From an uncultured Schumannella sp. (lineage in GTDB: Bacteria; Actinomycetota; Actinomycetes; Actinomycetales; Microbacteriaceae): a stretch of DNA of 59,273 nt. A program made the translations under genes and the position numbers. The notes beneath the pieces are model-generated. The model had not been told where the DNA came from. It did not search any database and saw nothing but the letters and a program-made list of their open reading frames with translations. Positions 15,627 through 24,618 of the stretch are shown piece by piece (the stretch's first letter is position 1; the number at the start of each line of letters is the position of its first letter). The stretch covers positions 1-59,273 of the forward strand of contig NZ_CAJQNT010000035.1 of assembly GCF_905479755.1 (NCBI RefSeq), given 5' to 3'.

Positions 15627-16880
15627 GTGAGTTTCTCACGCCGCAAGATTGCGGCCGCCGTTGCTGGCGCCGCCACATTCGCCCTCGTAGTCTCCGGATG
15701 CGCCGCGGACGGAGGAGAGTCGAGTGACGACGTCACGCTGACCCTCGCCACGTTCAACGACTTCGGCTACTCGGACGAGCTTCTCGCCCAGTTCACCGAA
15801 GAGACCGGCATCGAGGTCGTCCACAACAAGGCGGCGACGTCGAACGACGCCCGCGCCAACTACTTCCAGAAGCTCGGCAAGTCCGGACTCGCGGACGTCG
15901 AGGCGGTCGAGATCGACTGGTTCACCGAGGCGATGCAGTACGCCGACCTGCTGGCGCCGGTCCCCACCGACCTGCAGGGCCGCTGGCTCGACTGGAAGGA
16001 AGCCTCGGCGACCGACTCCGAGGGCAACCTCATCGCGTACGGCACCGACATCGGTCCGCAGGGCGTCTGCTACCGCGCCGACCTGTTCGAGGCGGCCGGC
16101 CTTCCGACCGACCGTGCCGAGGTTGCCGCGCTGTTCGACGGCGACTGGGACAACTTCTTCTCGATCGGCGCGGACTACACCGCCGCGACCGGCAAGCCGT
16201 TCATCGACTCGGCGAACTCGGTCCTCCAGGGCATGGTGAACCAGCTCGACATCGCGTACGAAGAGACCGACGGCACGATCGTCGCCACCGAGAACGCCGA
16301 CATCGCGGCCGCCTACGACGCGGTCGTTGAGAAGGCCGTGCCGATCTCGGCATACGCCGGTCAGTGGAGCGAGGACTGGTTCGCGTCGCTGTCGAGCGGC
16401 GAGTTCGCCACCATGCTCTGCCCGGGCTGGATGCTCGGTGTCATCTCGGGCAACGCGCCCGACGTGGCCGGCTGGGACATCGCGGACGCCTTCCCCGGCG
16501 GCGGCGGCAACTGGGGCGGCTCGTACCTGACCGTTCCGGCCAACGGCGCCAACGTCGAGGCTGCCCAGCAGCTCGCCGCCTGGCTGACCTCGCCCGAGGT
16601 GCAGATGCAGGCCTTCGCCAACGCGGGAACCTTCCCGAGCCAGGTTGAGGCGCTCGCGAGCGACGAGCTCGCCGCGGCGACGAACGAGTACTTCAACGAC
16701 GCCCCCACCGGTGAGATCCTCACCTCGCGCGCCGAGGCCATCACGGTCGCGACGTTCAAGGGCCCGCAGTACTTCCAGTTCCACGACGCGCTGCAGAACG
16801 CCGTGACCCGTGTCTTCGACGGACTCGAAGACAAGGACACCAGCTGGAACACCTGGGTGACCGAGGTCTCGGCCTTCTAG
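15627..16880 (+). CDS. cebE: cellobiose/cello-oligosaccharide-binding lipoprotein
   Basis: A 417-residue extracellular solute-binding protein (family 1). The signal peptide has lipobox LVVSGC with Cys25 as the lipidated residue, followed by a mature binding domain ('VTLTLATFNDFGYSDELLAQFTEETGIEV'). It delivers sugar to the CebF/CebG permeases. GTG 15627 is preferred because AAAGGAG at 15615-15621 gives proper spacing; the GTG at 15621 overlaps that site. The substrate is inferred from the CebR boxes and the beta-glucosidase in the operon. Confidence 0.92.
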   Translation: MSFSRRKIAAAVAGAATFALVVSGCAADGGESSDDVTLTLATFNDFGYSDELLAQFTEETGIEVVHNKAATSNDARANYFQKLGKSGLADVEAVEIDWFTEAMQYADLLAPVPTDLQGRWLDWKEASATDSEGNLIAYGTDIGPQGVCYRADLFEAAGLPTDRAEVAALFDGDWDNFFSIGADYTAATGKPFIDSANSVLQGMVNQLDIAYEETDGTIVATENADIAAAYDAVVEKAVPISAYAGQWSEDWFASLSSGEFATMLCPGWMLGVISGNAPDVAGWDIADAFPGGGGNWGGSYLTVPANGANVEAAQQLAAWLTSPEVQMQAFANAGTFPSQVEALASDELAAATNEYFNDAPTGEILTSRAEAITVATFKGPQYFQFHDALQNAVTRVFDGLEDKDTSWNTWVTEVSAF

Positions 16881-16969
16881 GCCCTCCTCGCCCCACAGGT
16901 GCGGGTCGCTGCCCCCGGCGGCCCGCACCTGACCCCCATCTGACCGCGCCACAACCGGAAAGCCAGACC

Positions 16970-17971
16970 ATGAGCGCCGCCACCTCGAAGGACGCCCCGG
17001 GAGTTCGAGTCCTCTCGTTCTCGAACAAGCTGAGCCGCTGGGATCTGAAGATCTCCCCGTACCTCTACATCTCGCCGTTCTTCATCATGTTCGCGATCGT
17101 CGGGCTGTTCCCGATCGCCTACACGGCGGTCATCTCCTTCATGGACTGGGATCTCGTGCGCAACAGCGGCGAGTTCATCGGCTTCGACCAGTACATCTGG
17201 ATCCTTCAGCAGCCGCACTTCTGGACGGCGCTGCGCAACACCTTCAGCATCTTCTTGCTCTCGACCGTGCCGCAGCTGATCCTCGCGATCTTCATCGCCG
17301 CGATGCTCGACCGCAACATCCGCGGCAAGACCTTCTGGCGCATGGGCGTCCTGCTCCCCTTCGTCGTCGCCCCCGTCGCCGTCGGCCTCATCTTCAACGT
17401 CGTGTTCGCCGACAACTTCGGCCTCGTCAACGGAATGCTCACCGACCTCGGCCTGGACGGCATCCCGTGGCACAAGGATCCGTTCTGGAGCCACATCGCG
17501 ATCGCCACGATGGTCAACTACCGCTGGACCGGCTACAACACCCTGATCCTGCTCGCCGCGATGCAGGCCGTGAACCGCGAATACTACGAGGCCGCCACCG
17601 TTGATGGCGCCGGGCCGCTGCGCCAGTTCACGAGCATCACGCTCCCCTCGCTCAAGCCGACCCTGATCTTCGTCATCATCACCTCGACCATCGGCGGCCT
17701 GCAGATCTTCGACGAGCCGCGCGTCTTCGACCAGTTCGGTCGCGGCGGCGCGGGCCAGCAGTGGCTGACCATCACGCTCTACCTCTACGACATCGGCTGG
17801 GGTCAGTGGAACTTCGGGCGCGCCGCGGCGCTGGCCTGGATCCTGTTCATCATCATCCTGCTGATCGGGCTCATCAACCTGCTGATCACGCGGACGCTCG
17901 TCCGCGACGAGGGCTCCCGCGGCATCGAGAAACCGCGTCGCCTGAAGAAGAAGAAGGAGCTCGCGCGATGA
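16970..17971 (+). CDS. cebF: sugar ABC transporter permease CebF
   Basis: A 333-residue MalF-type inner permease with six or more membrane helices. The EAA loop that docks the ATPase is 'EYYEAATVDGAGPLRQFTSITLPSLKPT'. It forms the translocation pore with CebG. It overlaps cebG by ATGA. As in Streptomyces, no ATPase gene is in the operon; a shared MsiK-like ATPase elsewhere would be needed. Confidence 0.92.
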   Translation: MSAATSKDAPGVRVLSFSNKLSRWDLKISPYLYISPFFIMFAIVGLFPIAYTAVISFMDWDLVRNSGEFIGFDQYIWILQQPHFWTALRNTFSIFLLSTVPQLILAIFIAAMLDRNIRGKTFWRMGVLLPFVVAPVAVGLIFNVVFADNFGLVNGMLTDLGLDGIPWHKDPFWSHIAIATMVNYRWTGYNTLILLAAMQAVNREYYEAATVDGAGPLRQFTSITLPSLKPTLIFVIITSTIGGLQIFDEPRVFDQFGRGGAGQQWLTITLYLYDIGWGQWNFGRAAALAWILFIIILLIGLINLLITRTLVRDEGSRGIEKPRRLKKKKELAR

Positions 17972-18873
17972 GCACGACCACGCTGACCCCCGAATCCTCG
18001 GAAAGCGCGGAGACGACGCCGGCCCGCCCGCTGCGCCGCCGCACGACCCACATCCGCGGCAACCGACCCGGCTTCTGGACCTACACGACGCTCGCGGTCG
18101 TCTTCATCAGCGCCGCGTTCCCGCTCTACTGGTCGTTCGTGATCGGCTCCGGGGATGCCAACTCGCTCCGCGAGCGTCCCTGGTGGCCGAGCGGGAACTT
18201 CATCGACAACGCGCTGGCCGTCATGTCGAACGAGGCCGTCAACTTCTGGCCGGCGCTCTGGAACTCGATCTACTCGTCGTTCCTGATCGCGATGGCCGTG
18301 GTGACCACCTCGACCCTTGCCGGCTGGGCGTTCGCGAAGCTCCGCTTCCACGGCGGTCCGGCGCTGCTCGCCTTCGTCGTCGCCACGATGGCCGTGCCGC
18401 AGCAGCTCGGCGTCGTGCCGCTCTACATCCTGTTCTCCGAGCTCGGCTGGACCGGCCAGATCGGCGCGATCATCGTGCCCGCGCTCACGAGCGCCTTCGG
18501 GGTGTTCTGGATGACGCAGTACCTGCGCCAGGCGGTGCCCGATGAGCTCATCGAGGCGGCGCGCGTCGATGGCGCCTCGATGATCCGCACCTTCTGGACC
18601 GTCGGCGTCGTCGCCGCACGGCCGGCCGCCGCGATGCTGTTCCTGTTCACCTTCGTGGGTGCGTGGAACAACTTCTTCTGGCCGTTCATCGTGCTCGACC
18701 GCCAGAACCCCACCCTCCCGGTGGCGCTCTCGCTCCTGCAGTCGAACTACTTCGTCGACTACTCGATCGTGCTCGCCGGCGTCGTGCTCGCCACGATTCC
18801 CTTGCTCCTGCTTTTCATCTTCGCGGGCAAGCAATTGGTCAGCGGCATCATGGCCGGCGCCGTCAAGGGCTAG
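17968..18873 (+). CDS. cebG: sugar ABC transporter permease CebG
   Basis: A 301-residue MalG-type permease. A 45-residue cytoplasmic head rich in Ser, Thr and Arg precedes six membrane helices. The EAA loop is 'ELIEAARVDGASMIRTFWTVGVVAARPA'. ATG 17968 overlaps the cebF stop and has AAGGAG upstream. It is followed 45 bp later by the beta-glucosidase gene. Confidence 0.92.
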   Translation: MSTTTLTPESSESAETTPARPLRRRTTHIRGNRPGFWTYTTLAVVFISAAFPLYWSFVIGSGDANSLRERPWWPSGNFIDNALAVMSNEAVNFWPALWNSIYSSFLIAMAVVTTSTLAGWAFAKLRFHGGPALLAFVVATMAVPQQLGVVPLYILFSELGWTGQIGAIIVPALTSAFGVFWMTQYLRQAVPDELIEAARVDGASMIRTFWTVGVVAARPAAAMLFLFTFVGAWNNFFWPFIVLDRQNPTLPVALSLLQSNYFVDYSIVLAGVVLATIPLLLLFIFAGKQLVSGIMAGAVKG

Positions 18874-18918
18874 CCCCGCCCACAGTCAACGTCCATTCAA
18901 CGAGAGAACTCTGTCTAC

Positions 18919-20337
18919 ATGTCCTCCCCCGTCACTCCCCGCGCCTTCCCGAACGACTTCCTGTTCGGAGCCGCCACGGCCGCGTACCAGATCGAAGGCG
19001 CCGCCCACGAAGACGGGCGCACCGACTCCATCTGGGATGCGTTCGCCCGCATCCCCGGCGCGGTCGTCGGGATGGACAACGGCGACGTGGCCTGCGACCA
19101 CTACCACCGCTACCGCGACGACGTCGCCATGATGAGCGAGCTCGGCCTGCAGACCTACCGTTTCTCGACGTCGTGGTCGCGCGTCTGCCCGGATGGCGGC
19201 GCCGTCAACCAGGCGGGCGTCGACTTCTACTCCCGGTTGGTCGACGAACTCCTGGCGAACAACATCCACCCCTGGCTGACCCTGTACCACTGGGACATGC
19301 CGCAGGCGCTGGAGGAGCTGGGCGGCTGGCCCGCCCGCGACACCGCCTCGCGCTTCCTCGACTACGCGATGGTCATGCACGACGCCCTCGGCGACCGCGT
19401 CACCTCGTGGACGACTCTCAATGAGCCCTGGTGCTCGTCGTTCCTCAGCTACATCGGCGGCGAACACGCGCCCGGTCGGCAGGACCCGGCCGCGGGTCTG
19501 GCGGCGGGACACCACCTGCTGCTCGGCCACGGCATGGTCGTCAAGGAGCTCCGTGCCCGCGACCCGAAGCTGAGCCTCGGGATCACGCTCAACCTGACGG
19601 TCGCCGACGCCGCCGATCCGAACGACGCCGCCGACCGGGATGCGGCCCGCCGCATCGACGGCCAGTTCAACCGCTTCTTCCTCGACCCGATCTTCCGCGG
19701 CGAGTACCCCGCCGATGTGCTCGACGACGTCGCCGGTCTCGGCTTCGACGGCGTCGTGCAGCCCGGCGACCTCGACGTGATCTCGAGCCCGATCGACATG
19801 CTCGGCGTGAACTACTACCACGGCGAGCTGGTCGGGGCCCGACCCGCCAACGGTGACACGATGCCCACGGCCGCCCCCTCGGAGCGTCCCAAGCGCTCGC
19901 CCTTCCCGGCCGCGGAGGGCGTGCACTGGCACCCGCGCGACCTGCCGACGACGGCAATGGGCTGGGAGGTGCAACCGGAGGGTCTCACCCGACTGCTTGC
20001 GCGCATCCACGAGGAGTACGCCGCCCCCGCGGGCGTCGCCCTCGCCGTCACCGAGAACGGGGCAGCCTACGACGACGTCGTCGCGGCCGACGGGCAGGTG
20101 CACGACGCCGAGCGGGTGGCCTTCCTGGAGGCGCACCTCTCGGCGGTGCTCGACGCGATCGAGGGCGGCGTGCCGGTGGCGGGCTACTTCTACTGGTCGC
20201 TCATGGACAACTACGAGTGGGCGTGGGGCTACGACAAGCGCTTCGGCATCGTCCGCGTCGACTACGACACGCTCGAGCGCACCCCGAAGGACAGTGCTCG
20301 CCGGTACCAGCGGATCATCGCTGCGCGAGCCCTCTAG
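18919..20337 (+). CDS. bglC: beta-glucosidase, glycoside hydrolase family 1
   Basis: A 472-residue GH1 TIM barrel, cytoplasmic (no signal peptide), which cleaves imported cellobiose to glucose. The N-terminal GH1 signature is 'FLFGAATAAYQIEGA'. The acid/base Glu169 lies in 'TTLNEPW' and the nucleophile Glu379 in 'AVTENGAAYDD'. The C-terminus has 'YFYWSLMDNYEWAWGYDKRFG', the aglycone and glucose-binding block. Position after cebG and before cebR matches the BglC role in the CebR regulon, where hydrolysis of the inducer restores repression. Confidence 0.95.
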   Translation: MSSPVTPRAFPNDFLFGAATAAYQIEGAAHEDGRTDSIWDAFARIPGAVVGMDNGDVACDHYHRYRDDVAMMSELGLQTYRFSTSWSRVCPDGGAVNQAGVDFYSRLVDELLANNIHPWLTLYHWDMPQALEELGGWPARDTASRFLDYAMVMHDALGDRVTSWTTLNEPWCSSFLSYIGGEHAPGRQDPAAGLAAGHHLLLGHGMVVKELRARDPKLSLGITLNLTVADAADPNDAADRDAARRIDGQFNRFFLDPIFRGEYPADVLDDVAGLGFDGVVQPGDLDVISSPIDMLGVNYYHGELVGARPANGDTMPTAAPSERPKRSPFPAAEGVHWHPRDLPTTAMGWEVQPEGLTRLLARIHEEYAAPAGVALAVTENGAAYDDVVAADGQVHDAERVAFLEAHLSAVLDAIEGGVPVAGYFYWSLMDNYEWAWGYDKRFGIVRVDYDTLERTPKDSARRYQRIIAARAL

Positions 20338-20363
20338 AACGGCGAGTCATTAGACTCTCGCCC

Positions 20364-21389
20364 ATGACGCGCGAAACAGTGGTCCCGCGCGTCGCGCCAA
20401 CGCTCGAAGCGGTCGCCGCGGCGGCGGGCGTGTCGCGCTCCACGGTGTCGCGCGTCGTCAACGGCTCGAGCCAGGTGAGTCCCGAGGTGCTCGCGGCCGT
20501 GACCTCGGCGATCGAGCGCCTCAATTACGTGCCGAATCGCGCGGCTCGTTCCCTGGCGAATCGGCAGACGATGGCAATCGCGCTCGTCGTTCCCGAAGAC
20601 ACGCAGCGCTTCTTCGGCGACCCGTTCTTCGCCGAAGTCATGCTCGGCATCACGAGCGTGCTCGAAGACAGCGACTACGTGCTGAACCTGCAGCTCGCGA
20701 AGCCCTCCGACCCTTCCGAGAAGGCGATGCGGTATCTGCTGGGCGGCAATGTCGACGGAGCGATCGTGGTCTCCCACCACTCCGGCGACGATTTCTTCAC
20801 CACGCTGGATGCGACGATTCCCGTTGTCTTCGGCGGGCGCCCCTTCCAACCGGAACACCACCCCAGCAGCTTCGTGGACGTCGACAACGCCGCCGGCGCG
20901 GCCCTCGCGACCCGCCACCTGATCGGGCTCGGGCGCACCAAGATCGCCACGATCTCGGGACCCGCCGACATGCAGGCCGCGCTCGATCGTCACCACGGCT
21001 GGTCCGACACGTTGCGCGAGGCAGGGCTGGATGCGTCCCTCGCCGCCACGGGCGACTTCACGATGCACGGTGGCGCCCAGGCGATGCGAGAACTGCTGGA
21101 ACGCGAACCGGAGCTGGACGCGGTGTTCGCGGCGAGCGACCTGATGGCCAGTGGCGCGGTGTCGGTGCTGCGGCGCGCGGGCAGACGCATCCCGGAGGAT
21201 GTCGCGGTCGTCGGTTTCGACGACAGCCCCGCCGCACTCAGCGGCGAGATCCGCCTGACGACGGTGCACCAGCCGTCGCGGATCATGGGCGCCGAGATGG
21301 CGCGCATGCTGCTCGCGCGCCTGCGCGGCGAGACCGTCGAGACCTCCCGCCTGATGCCCACGCACCTCGTCGCCCGCGACAGCGCCTGA
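20364..21389 (+). CDS. cebR: LacI-family repressor CebR
   Basis: A 341-residue LacI/GalR regulator. The N-terminal helix-turn-helix (about 14-60) reads 'TLEAVAAAAGVSRSTVSRVV' and then NGSSQVSPEVL, with hinge helix 'NYVPNRAARSLANR'. A periplasmic-binding-protein-like sensor domain follows, with 'DVDNAAGAALATRHLIGLGRTKIATISG' and 'AVVGFDDSPAA'. I infer it binds the two CebR boxes before cebE. It ends the operon, 26 bp after bglC. ATG 20364 was chosen because the conserved domain starts soon after and the frame upstream overlaps bglC. Confidence 0.92.
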   Translation: MTRETVVPRVAPTLEAVAAAAGVSRSTVSRVVNGSSQVSPEVLAAVTSAIERLNYVPNRAARSLANRQTMAIALVVPEDTQRFFGDPFFAEVMLGITSVLEDSDYVLNLQLAKPSDPSEKAMRYLLGGNVDGAIVVSHHSGDDFFTTLDATIPVVFGGRPFQPEHHPSSFVDVDNAAGAALATRHLIGLGRTKIATISGPADMQAALDRHHGWSDTLREAGLDASLAATGDFTMHGGAQAMRELLEREPELDAVFAASDLMASGAVSVLRRAGRRIPEDVAVVGFDDSPAALSGEIRLTTVHQPSRIMGAEMARMLLARLRGETVETSRLMPTHLVARDSA

Positions 21390-21439
21390 GCGTTCGACGC
21401 ACCCCAGCAGCGCGGCGCCGCATTTGCCAGAATTTCGGC

Positions 21440-21724
21440 ATGAGCGATCTCGTGCGCAACGACCCCGACCGCAGCCGCTACCTGCTGATGCGCGGCGACC
21501 GCGAGCTCGGCAAGAGCCTGTACGTGCGGGGCGGCGACACCATCCGCTTCACCCACACGGTAATCGACCCAGAACTCGAGGAGCGCGGGCTCGGGTCACA
21601 GCTCGTGCGCGGCGCCCTCGACGACGTTCGCGCGACGACCTCGGCGCGCGTCATCGCCGACTGCCCGTTCGTGGCCCGGTTCATCGCCAAGCACGAGGAG
21701 TACCAGGATCTGACGACGCGCTAG
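21440..21724 (+). CDS. GNAT-type N-acetyltransferase, YjdJ-like
   Basis: A 94-residue minimal GNAT domain: 'IRFTHTVIDPELEERGLGSQLVRGALDDVRA' has the acetyl-CoA-binding R/Q-x-x-G-x-G/A pattern ('ERGLGSQL') and 'ADCPFVARFIAKHEEYQDL' is the usual C-terminal half of the small YjdJ/GTN subgroup. The acceptor substrate is unknown. It is monocistronic; its TAG stop overlaps the convergent hmuV stop in CTAG (21721-21724). Confidence 0.88.
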   Translation: MSDLVRNDPDRSRYLLMRGDRELGKSLYVRGGDTIRFTHTVIDPELEERGLGSQLVRGALDDVRATTSARVIADCPFVARFIAKHEEYQDLTTR

Positions 21725-22497
21725 CGCTTCGGTACGACAAGCACGCGGCCGTCGAGTTCGACCACGTCGACCGGCAGCTCGTAAATGTCGGAGAGCAGCT
21801 CCGCACGCATCACCTCGGCGGGAGCCCCCACCGCCTCGAGGCGGCCCGCGCGCAGCAGCGCAACCCGGTCGGCGGCGGCCGCGGCCAACGAGAGATCGTG
21901 CAGCACGATGACGACCGCGCGGCCCGCGGCGGCGAGCCCGCGCGCGATGCGCAGCACGTCCTCCTGGTGACGCAGGTCGAGCGCCGCGGTCGGCTCGTCG
22001 AGGAAGACGATCGGGGTGTCCTGGGCGAGCACCCGCGCGAGCGAGACCCGCGCGCGCTCACCGCCGGAGAGTTCGGTGAAGCGGCGATCCAGGAGCTTGC
22101 TGACATCGGCCCGGGCCACCGCCGAGATGATGGCGCCCTCGTCGCGCTCGAAGTCGGGGGTGCGCGCCCAGGGACTGCGGCCCATTTCGACGACCTCGCT
22201 CACACGGAACGGGAAGCTCAGCGCGTTCTCCTGCGTGAGGACGGCCCGCCGGCGCGCCAGCTGCACGGCGGAATAGCTCGCAATGTCGCGCTCACCCAGA
22301 CGCACCCGTCCACTGCTCGCGGTTCGTTCGCCGCTCAGCACCGACAGCAGGCTCGACTTGCCCGCCCCGTTCGGGCCGACGAGCGACAGCACCTCGCCCG
22401 CGCGCACGTCGAGCGTGACGTCGTCGAGCACGACGCGACCGTCGAGCGTGAGACCGACCGCCTCGGCGAAGAGCACTCCGGTGCCGTTGATCGTCAT
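21721..22497 (-). CDS. hmuV: heme ABC transporter ATP-binding protein
   Basis: A 258-residue ATPase. Walker A 'GPNGAGKSS' lies at 41-49, the signature is 'LSGGERARVSLARVLAQ', Walker B 'PIVFLDEPTAALD', and the H-loop 'VLHDLS'. 'RRAVLTQENALSFPFRVSEVVEMGR' is characteristic of the FecE/HmuV branch. It energises heme import through HmuU. It overlaps hmuU by 4 bp. The binding protein HmuT is not adjacent but lies 20 kb away next to htaA. Confidence 0.92.
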   Translation of the reverse strand: MTINGTGVLFAEAVGLTLDGRVVLDDVTLDVRAGEVLSLVGPNGAGKSSLLSVLSGERTASSGRVRLGERDIASYSAVQLARRRAVLTQENALSFPFRVSEVVEMGRSPWARTPDFERDEGAIISAVARADVSKLLDRRFTELSGGERARVSLARVLAQDTPIVFLDEPTAALDLRHQEDVLRIARGLAAAGRAVVIVLHDLSLAAAAADRVALLRAGRLEAVGAPAEVMRAELLSDIYELPVDVVELDGRVLVVPKR

Positions 22498-23537
22498 GCC
22501 CAGCCTCCCGACCGGCGGCGCTGCCGCCAGAGCAGGATGAAGAAGAACGGGCCGCCGACGAGCGACGTCAGCATGCCGATCGGCAGTTCGGCTCCCGACA
22601 CGATCGTGCGCGCCAGCAGGTCGGCGAGCACGAGCAGCACGGCGCCCCCGAGAGCGCTCAGCGGAATGAGAGCCCGATGGCCCGGTCCGACGAGCATCCG
22701 CACCAGGTGCGGCACAACCAGACCGACGAAGGCGATGATGCCGACGAAGGCGACCCCCGCGGCGGTCAGCACGGCGACGATGACGATCGAGCCGATCCTC
22801 AGCCGCTCAACGTCGATGCCGAGGTGACGCGCGTTGCGCTCACCCAGGGCAAGCAGGTCGAAGCGCCGCGCCAGCATTGCCGACGCGACCACGCCGAGCA
22901 CGGTCACGACGACCACGAGGCCCGTCTCGCTCCAGAGCGAGCCGCTCAGCGAGCCGAGCTGCCAGAACACGATCTGCTCCCGGCTGGCCGCATCCGCCGC
23001 GAAGATCAGGAATGCCAGGCCCGCTCCCGCGAACGCGTTCACCGCGATGCCGGTGAGCAGCAGGGTCACCACCTCGGCGCGGCCATTGGCGCGCGCGACG
23101 AAGTAGACGAGCAGGGTGGCGAGCAGACCGCCCACAAAGGCGAGCGACGCGATCGCCCACTCGCCCCAGGCATCCGCCCCCACGACGATGCCCGCGGCGG
23201 CCCCCAGCGCGGCGCCCGCCGAGACGCCCACGACACCCGGCTCGGCGAGCGGGTTGCCGAAGATCGCCTGCATGACCGCGCCGGCCGTCGCGAGGGCGGC
23301 GCCGACGGCCATCGCCATCACGAGCCGCGGGAAGCGCACCACCCAGAGCGTGGACTCGATCAGCGGATCGGCCGGGGCCCACGCGTTCGGCACGCCGAGG
23401 CCGTGCAGCAGCGCCCCGAAGACCTCACCCGGCGTCACCGCGAGCTGCCCGAGCAGCGCCGACGCGAGCATTCCCGCGATCAAGAGGACCGCGAAACCCC
23501 CCGCGGCGAGGGTGACGCGCAGTCGGCGGGAGTTCAC
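22494..23537 (-). CDS. hmuU: heme/iron ABC transporter permease
   Basis: A 347-residue BtuC/FecCD-type permease with about ten membrane helices. Family blocks are 'RFPRLVMAMAVGAALATAGAVMQAIFGNPLAEPGVVGVSAGAALGA' and 'AFVGLVVPHLVRMLVGPGHRALIPLSALGGAVLLVLADLLAR'. GTG 23537 is chosen because it overlaps the upstream lipoate-ligase stop as GTGA; a start at 23555 would add only 6 residues. It follows the hydrolase and lipoate ligase genes, so heme import is probably co-transcribed with them. Confidence 0.92.
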   Translation of the reverse strand: MNSRRLRVTLAAGGFAVLLIAGMLASALLGQLAVTPGEVFGALLHGLGVPNAWAPADPLIESTLWVVRFPRLVMAMAVGAALATAGAVMQAIFGNPLAEPGVVGVSAGAALGAAAGIVVGADAWGEWAIASLAFVGGLLATLLVYFVARANGRAEVVTLLLTGIAVNAFAGAGLAFLIFAADAASREQIVFWQLGSLSGSLWSETGLVVVVTVLGVVASAMLARRFDLLALGERNARHLGIDVERLRIGSIVIVAVLTAAGVAFVGIIAFVGLVVPHLVRMLVGPGHRALIPLSALGGAVLLVLADLLARTIVSGAELPIGMLTSLVGGPFFFILLWRQRRRSGGWA

Positions 23538-24583
23538 GGGACCCGGTACAACCACTCGTCGGTGCCGAACTTTTCGGCGACGAGCTGTTCCGCGCGTGCG
23601 TACTCCTCGGGCGTGATCTCGCCCGGAGTGAGCCCATGCAGCTCACCGAAGGTGCCGATCATCCGCTCGATGATCGCCTCGCGGCTGAGCCCGGTCTGAC
23701 TGCGCAGCGGATCGACACGCTTCGCCGCGCTCTTCGTGCCCTTGTCGCTGAGCTTCTCGCGGCCGATGCGCAGCACCTGCGTCATCAGGTCGCCGTCCAT
23801 GTCGTACGCCATCGTGACGTGATGCAGCACGCCCCCGTTGCCGAGGCGCTTCTGCGCGGCGCCCCCGATCTTGCCGGCCGGGCTCGCAATGTCGTTGAGC
23901 GGCTGGTAGCTCGCTTCGATCCCGATGCTCTGCAGGGCGAGCACCGCCCACTCGTCGAGGAACGCGTAGCTGTCGGCGAAGGTCATTCCCTGCACGAGCT
24001 CGCCGGGCGCGTAGAGCGAATAGGTGACGATCGAATCGGCGGACATGAGCATGGCGCCGCCGCCGCTGATGCGTCGGACGACGCGGAAGCCGTGCCGCTC
24101 GGCCGCCTCGGGGTCGACCTCGTTCTTGACCGACTGGAAGCTGCCGATCACCACAGCGGGCTCGTTCCACTCCCAGATGCGCAGCGTCGGCTTGCGGCGG
24201 CCCTCGCCGACCTCTTCGGTGAGCACCTGATCGAGCGCGAGGTGCGTGAGCGGCGGCAGCGGGCCGGGGTGCACGAGCTCCCACTCGTAGTCGGACCAGC
24301 CGGTCGCGCGGTGCAGGGCGCGACGGGTGGCGGTCGCGATCGAGTCGGGGCTGAACCCGACGAGCACCGCGTCGGCCGGAAGCGAGCGCTGGATGTGGGC
24401 GGCGAGCGCGCGTGCATCCGTCGTCGTCTCGACCCCGCGCATGGCGTCGTTGATCGCCTGGAGCGCTTCGTCCGGCTCGAGGAAGAAGTCGCCCGAGAGC
24501 CGGAAATCGGTGATCACGCCGTCGGAAGCCTCGAGGTCGACAACGACGAGCTTGCCGCCGGGCACCTTGAATTCGCCGTGCAT
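23534..24583 (-). CDS. lplA: lipoate-protein ligase with the accessory domain at the N-terminus
   Basis: 349 residues. Residues 1-70 ('GKLVVVDLEASDGVITDFRLSGDFFLEPDEALQAINDAMRGV') match the accessory domain normally found at the C-terminus of LplA, including the GDFF motif. Residues about 85-349 form the catalytic BPL/LplA/LipB domain: 'RRISGGGAMLMSADSIVTYSLY', 'ASPAGKIGGAAQKRLGNGGVLHHVTMAYDMD' with the conserved Lys in GKIGG. It adenylates lipoate and attaches it to E2 or GcvH proteins. The frame extends upstream to 25255 but ATG 24583 (AAAGG before it) starts the conserved domain. The domain order is unusual. Confidence 0.88.
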   Translation of the reverse strand: MHGEFKVPGGKLVVVDLEASDGVITDFRLSGDFFLEPDEALQAINDAMRGVETTTDARALAAHIQRSLPADAVLVGFSPDSIATATRRALHRATGWSDYEWELVHPGPLPPLTHLALDQVLTEEVGEGRRKPTLRIWEWNEPAVVIGSFQSVKNEVDPEAAERHGFRVVRRISGGGAMLMSADSIVTYSLYAPGELVQGMTFADSYAFLDEWAVLALQSIGIEASYQPLNDIASPAGKIGGAAQKRLGNGGVLHHVTMAYDMDGDLMTQVLRIGREKLSDKGTKSAAKRVDPLRSQTGLSREAIIERMIGTFGELHGLTPGEITPEEYARAEQLVAEKFGTDEWLYRVP

Positions 24584-24618
24584 CCGCCGCCTTTCGTGTG
24601 AGGCAAGCCTAACGAGGC

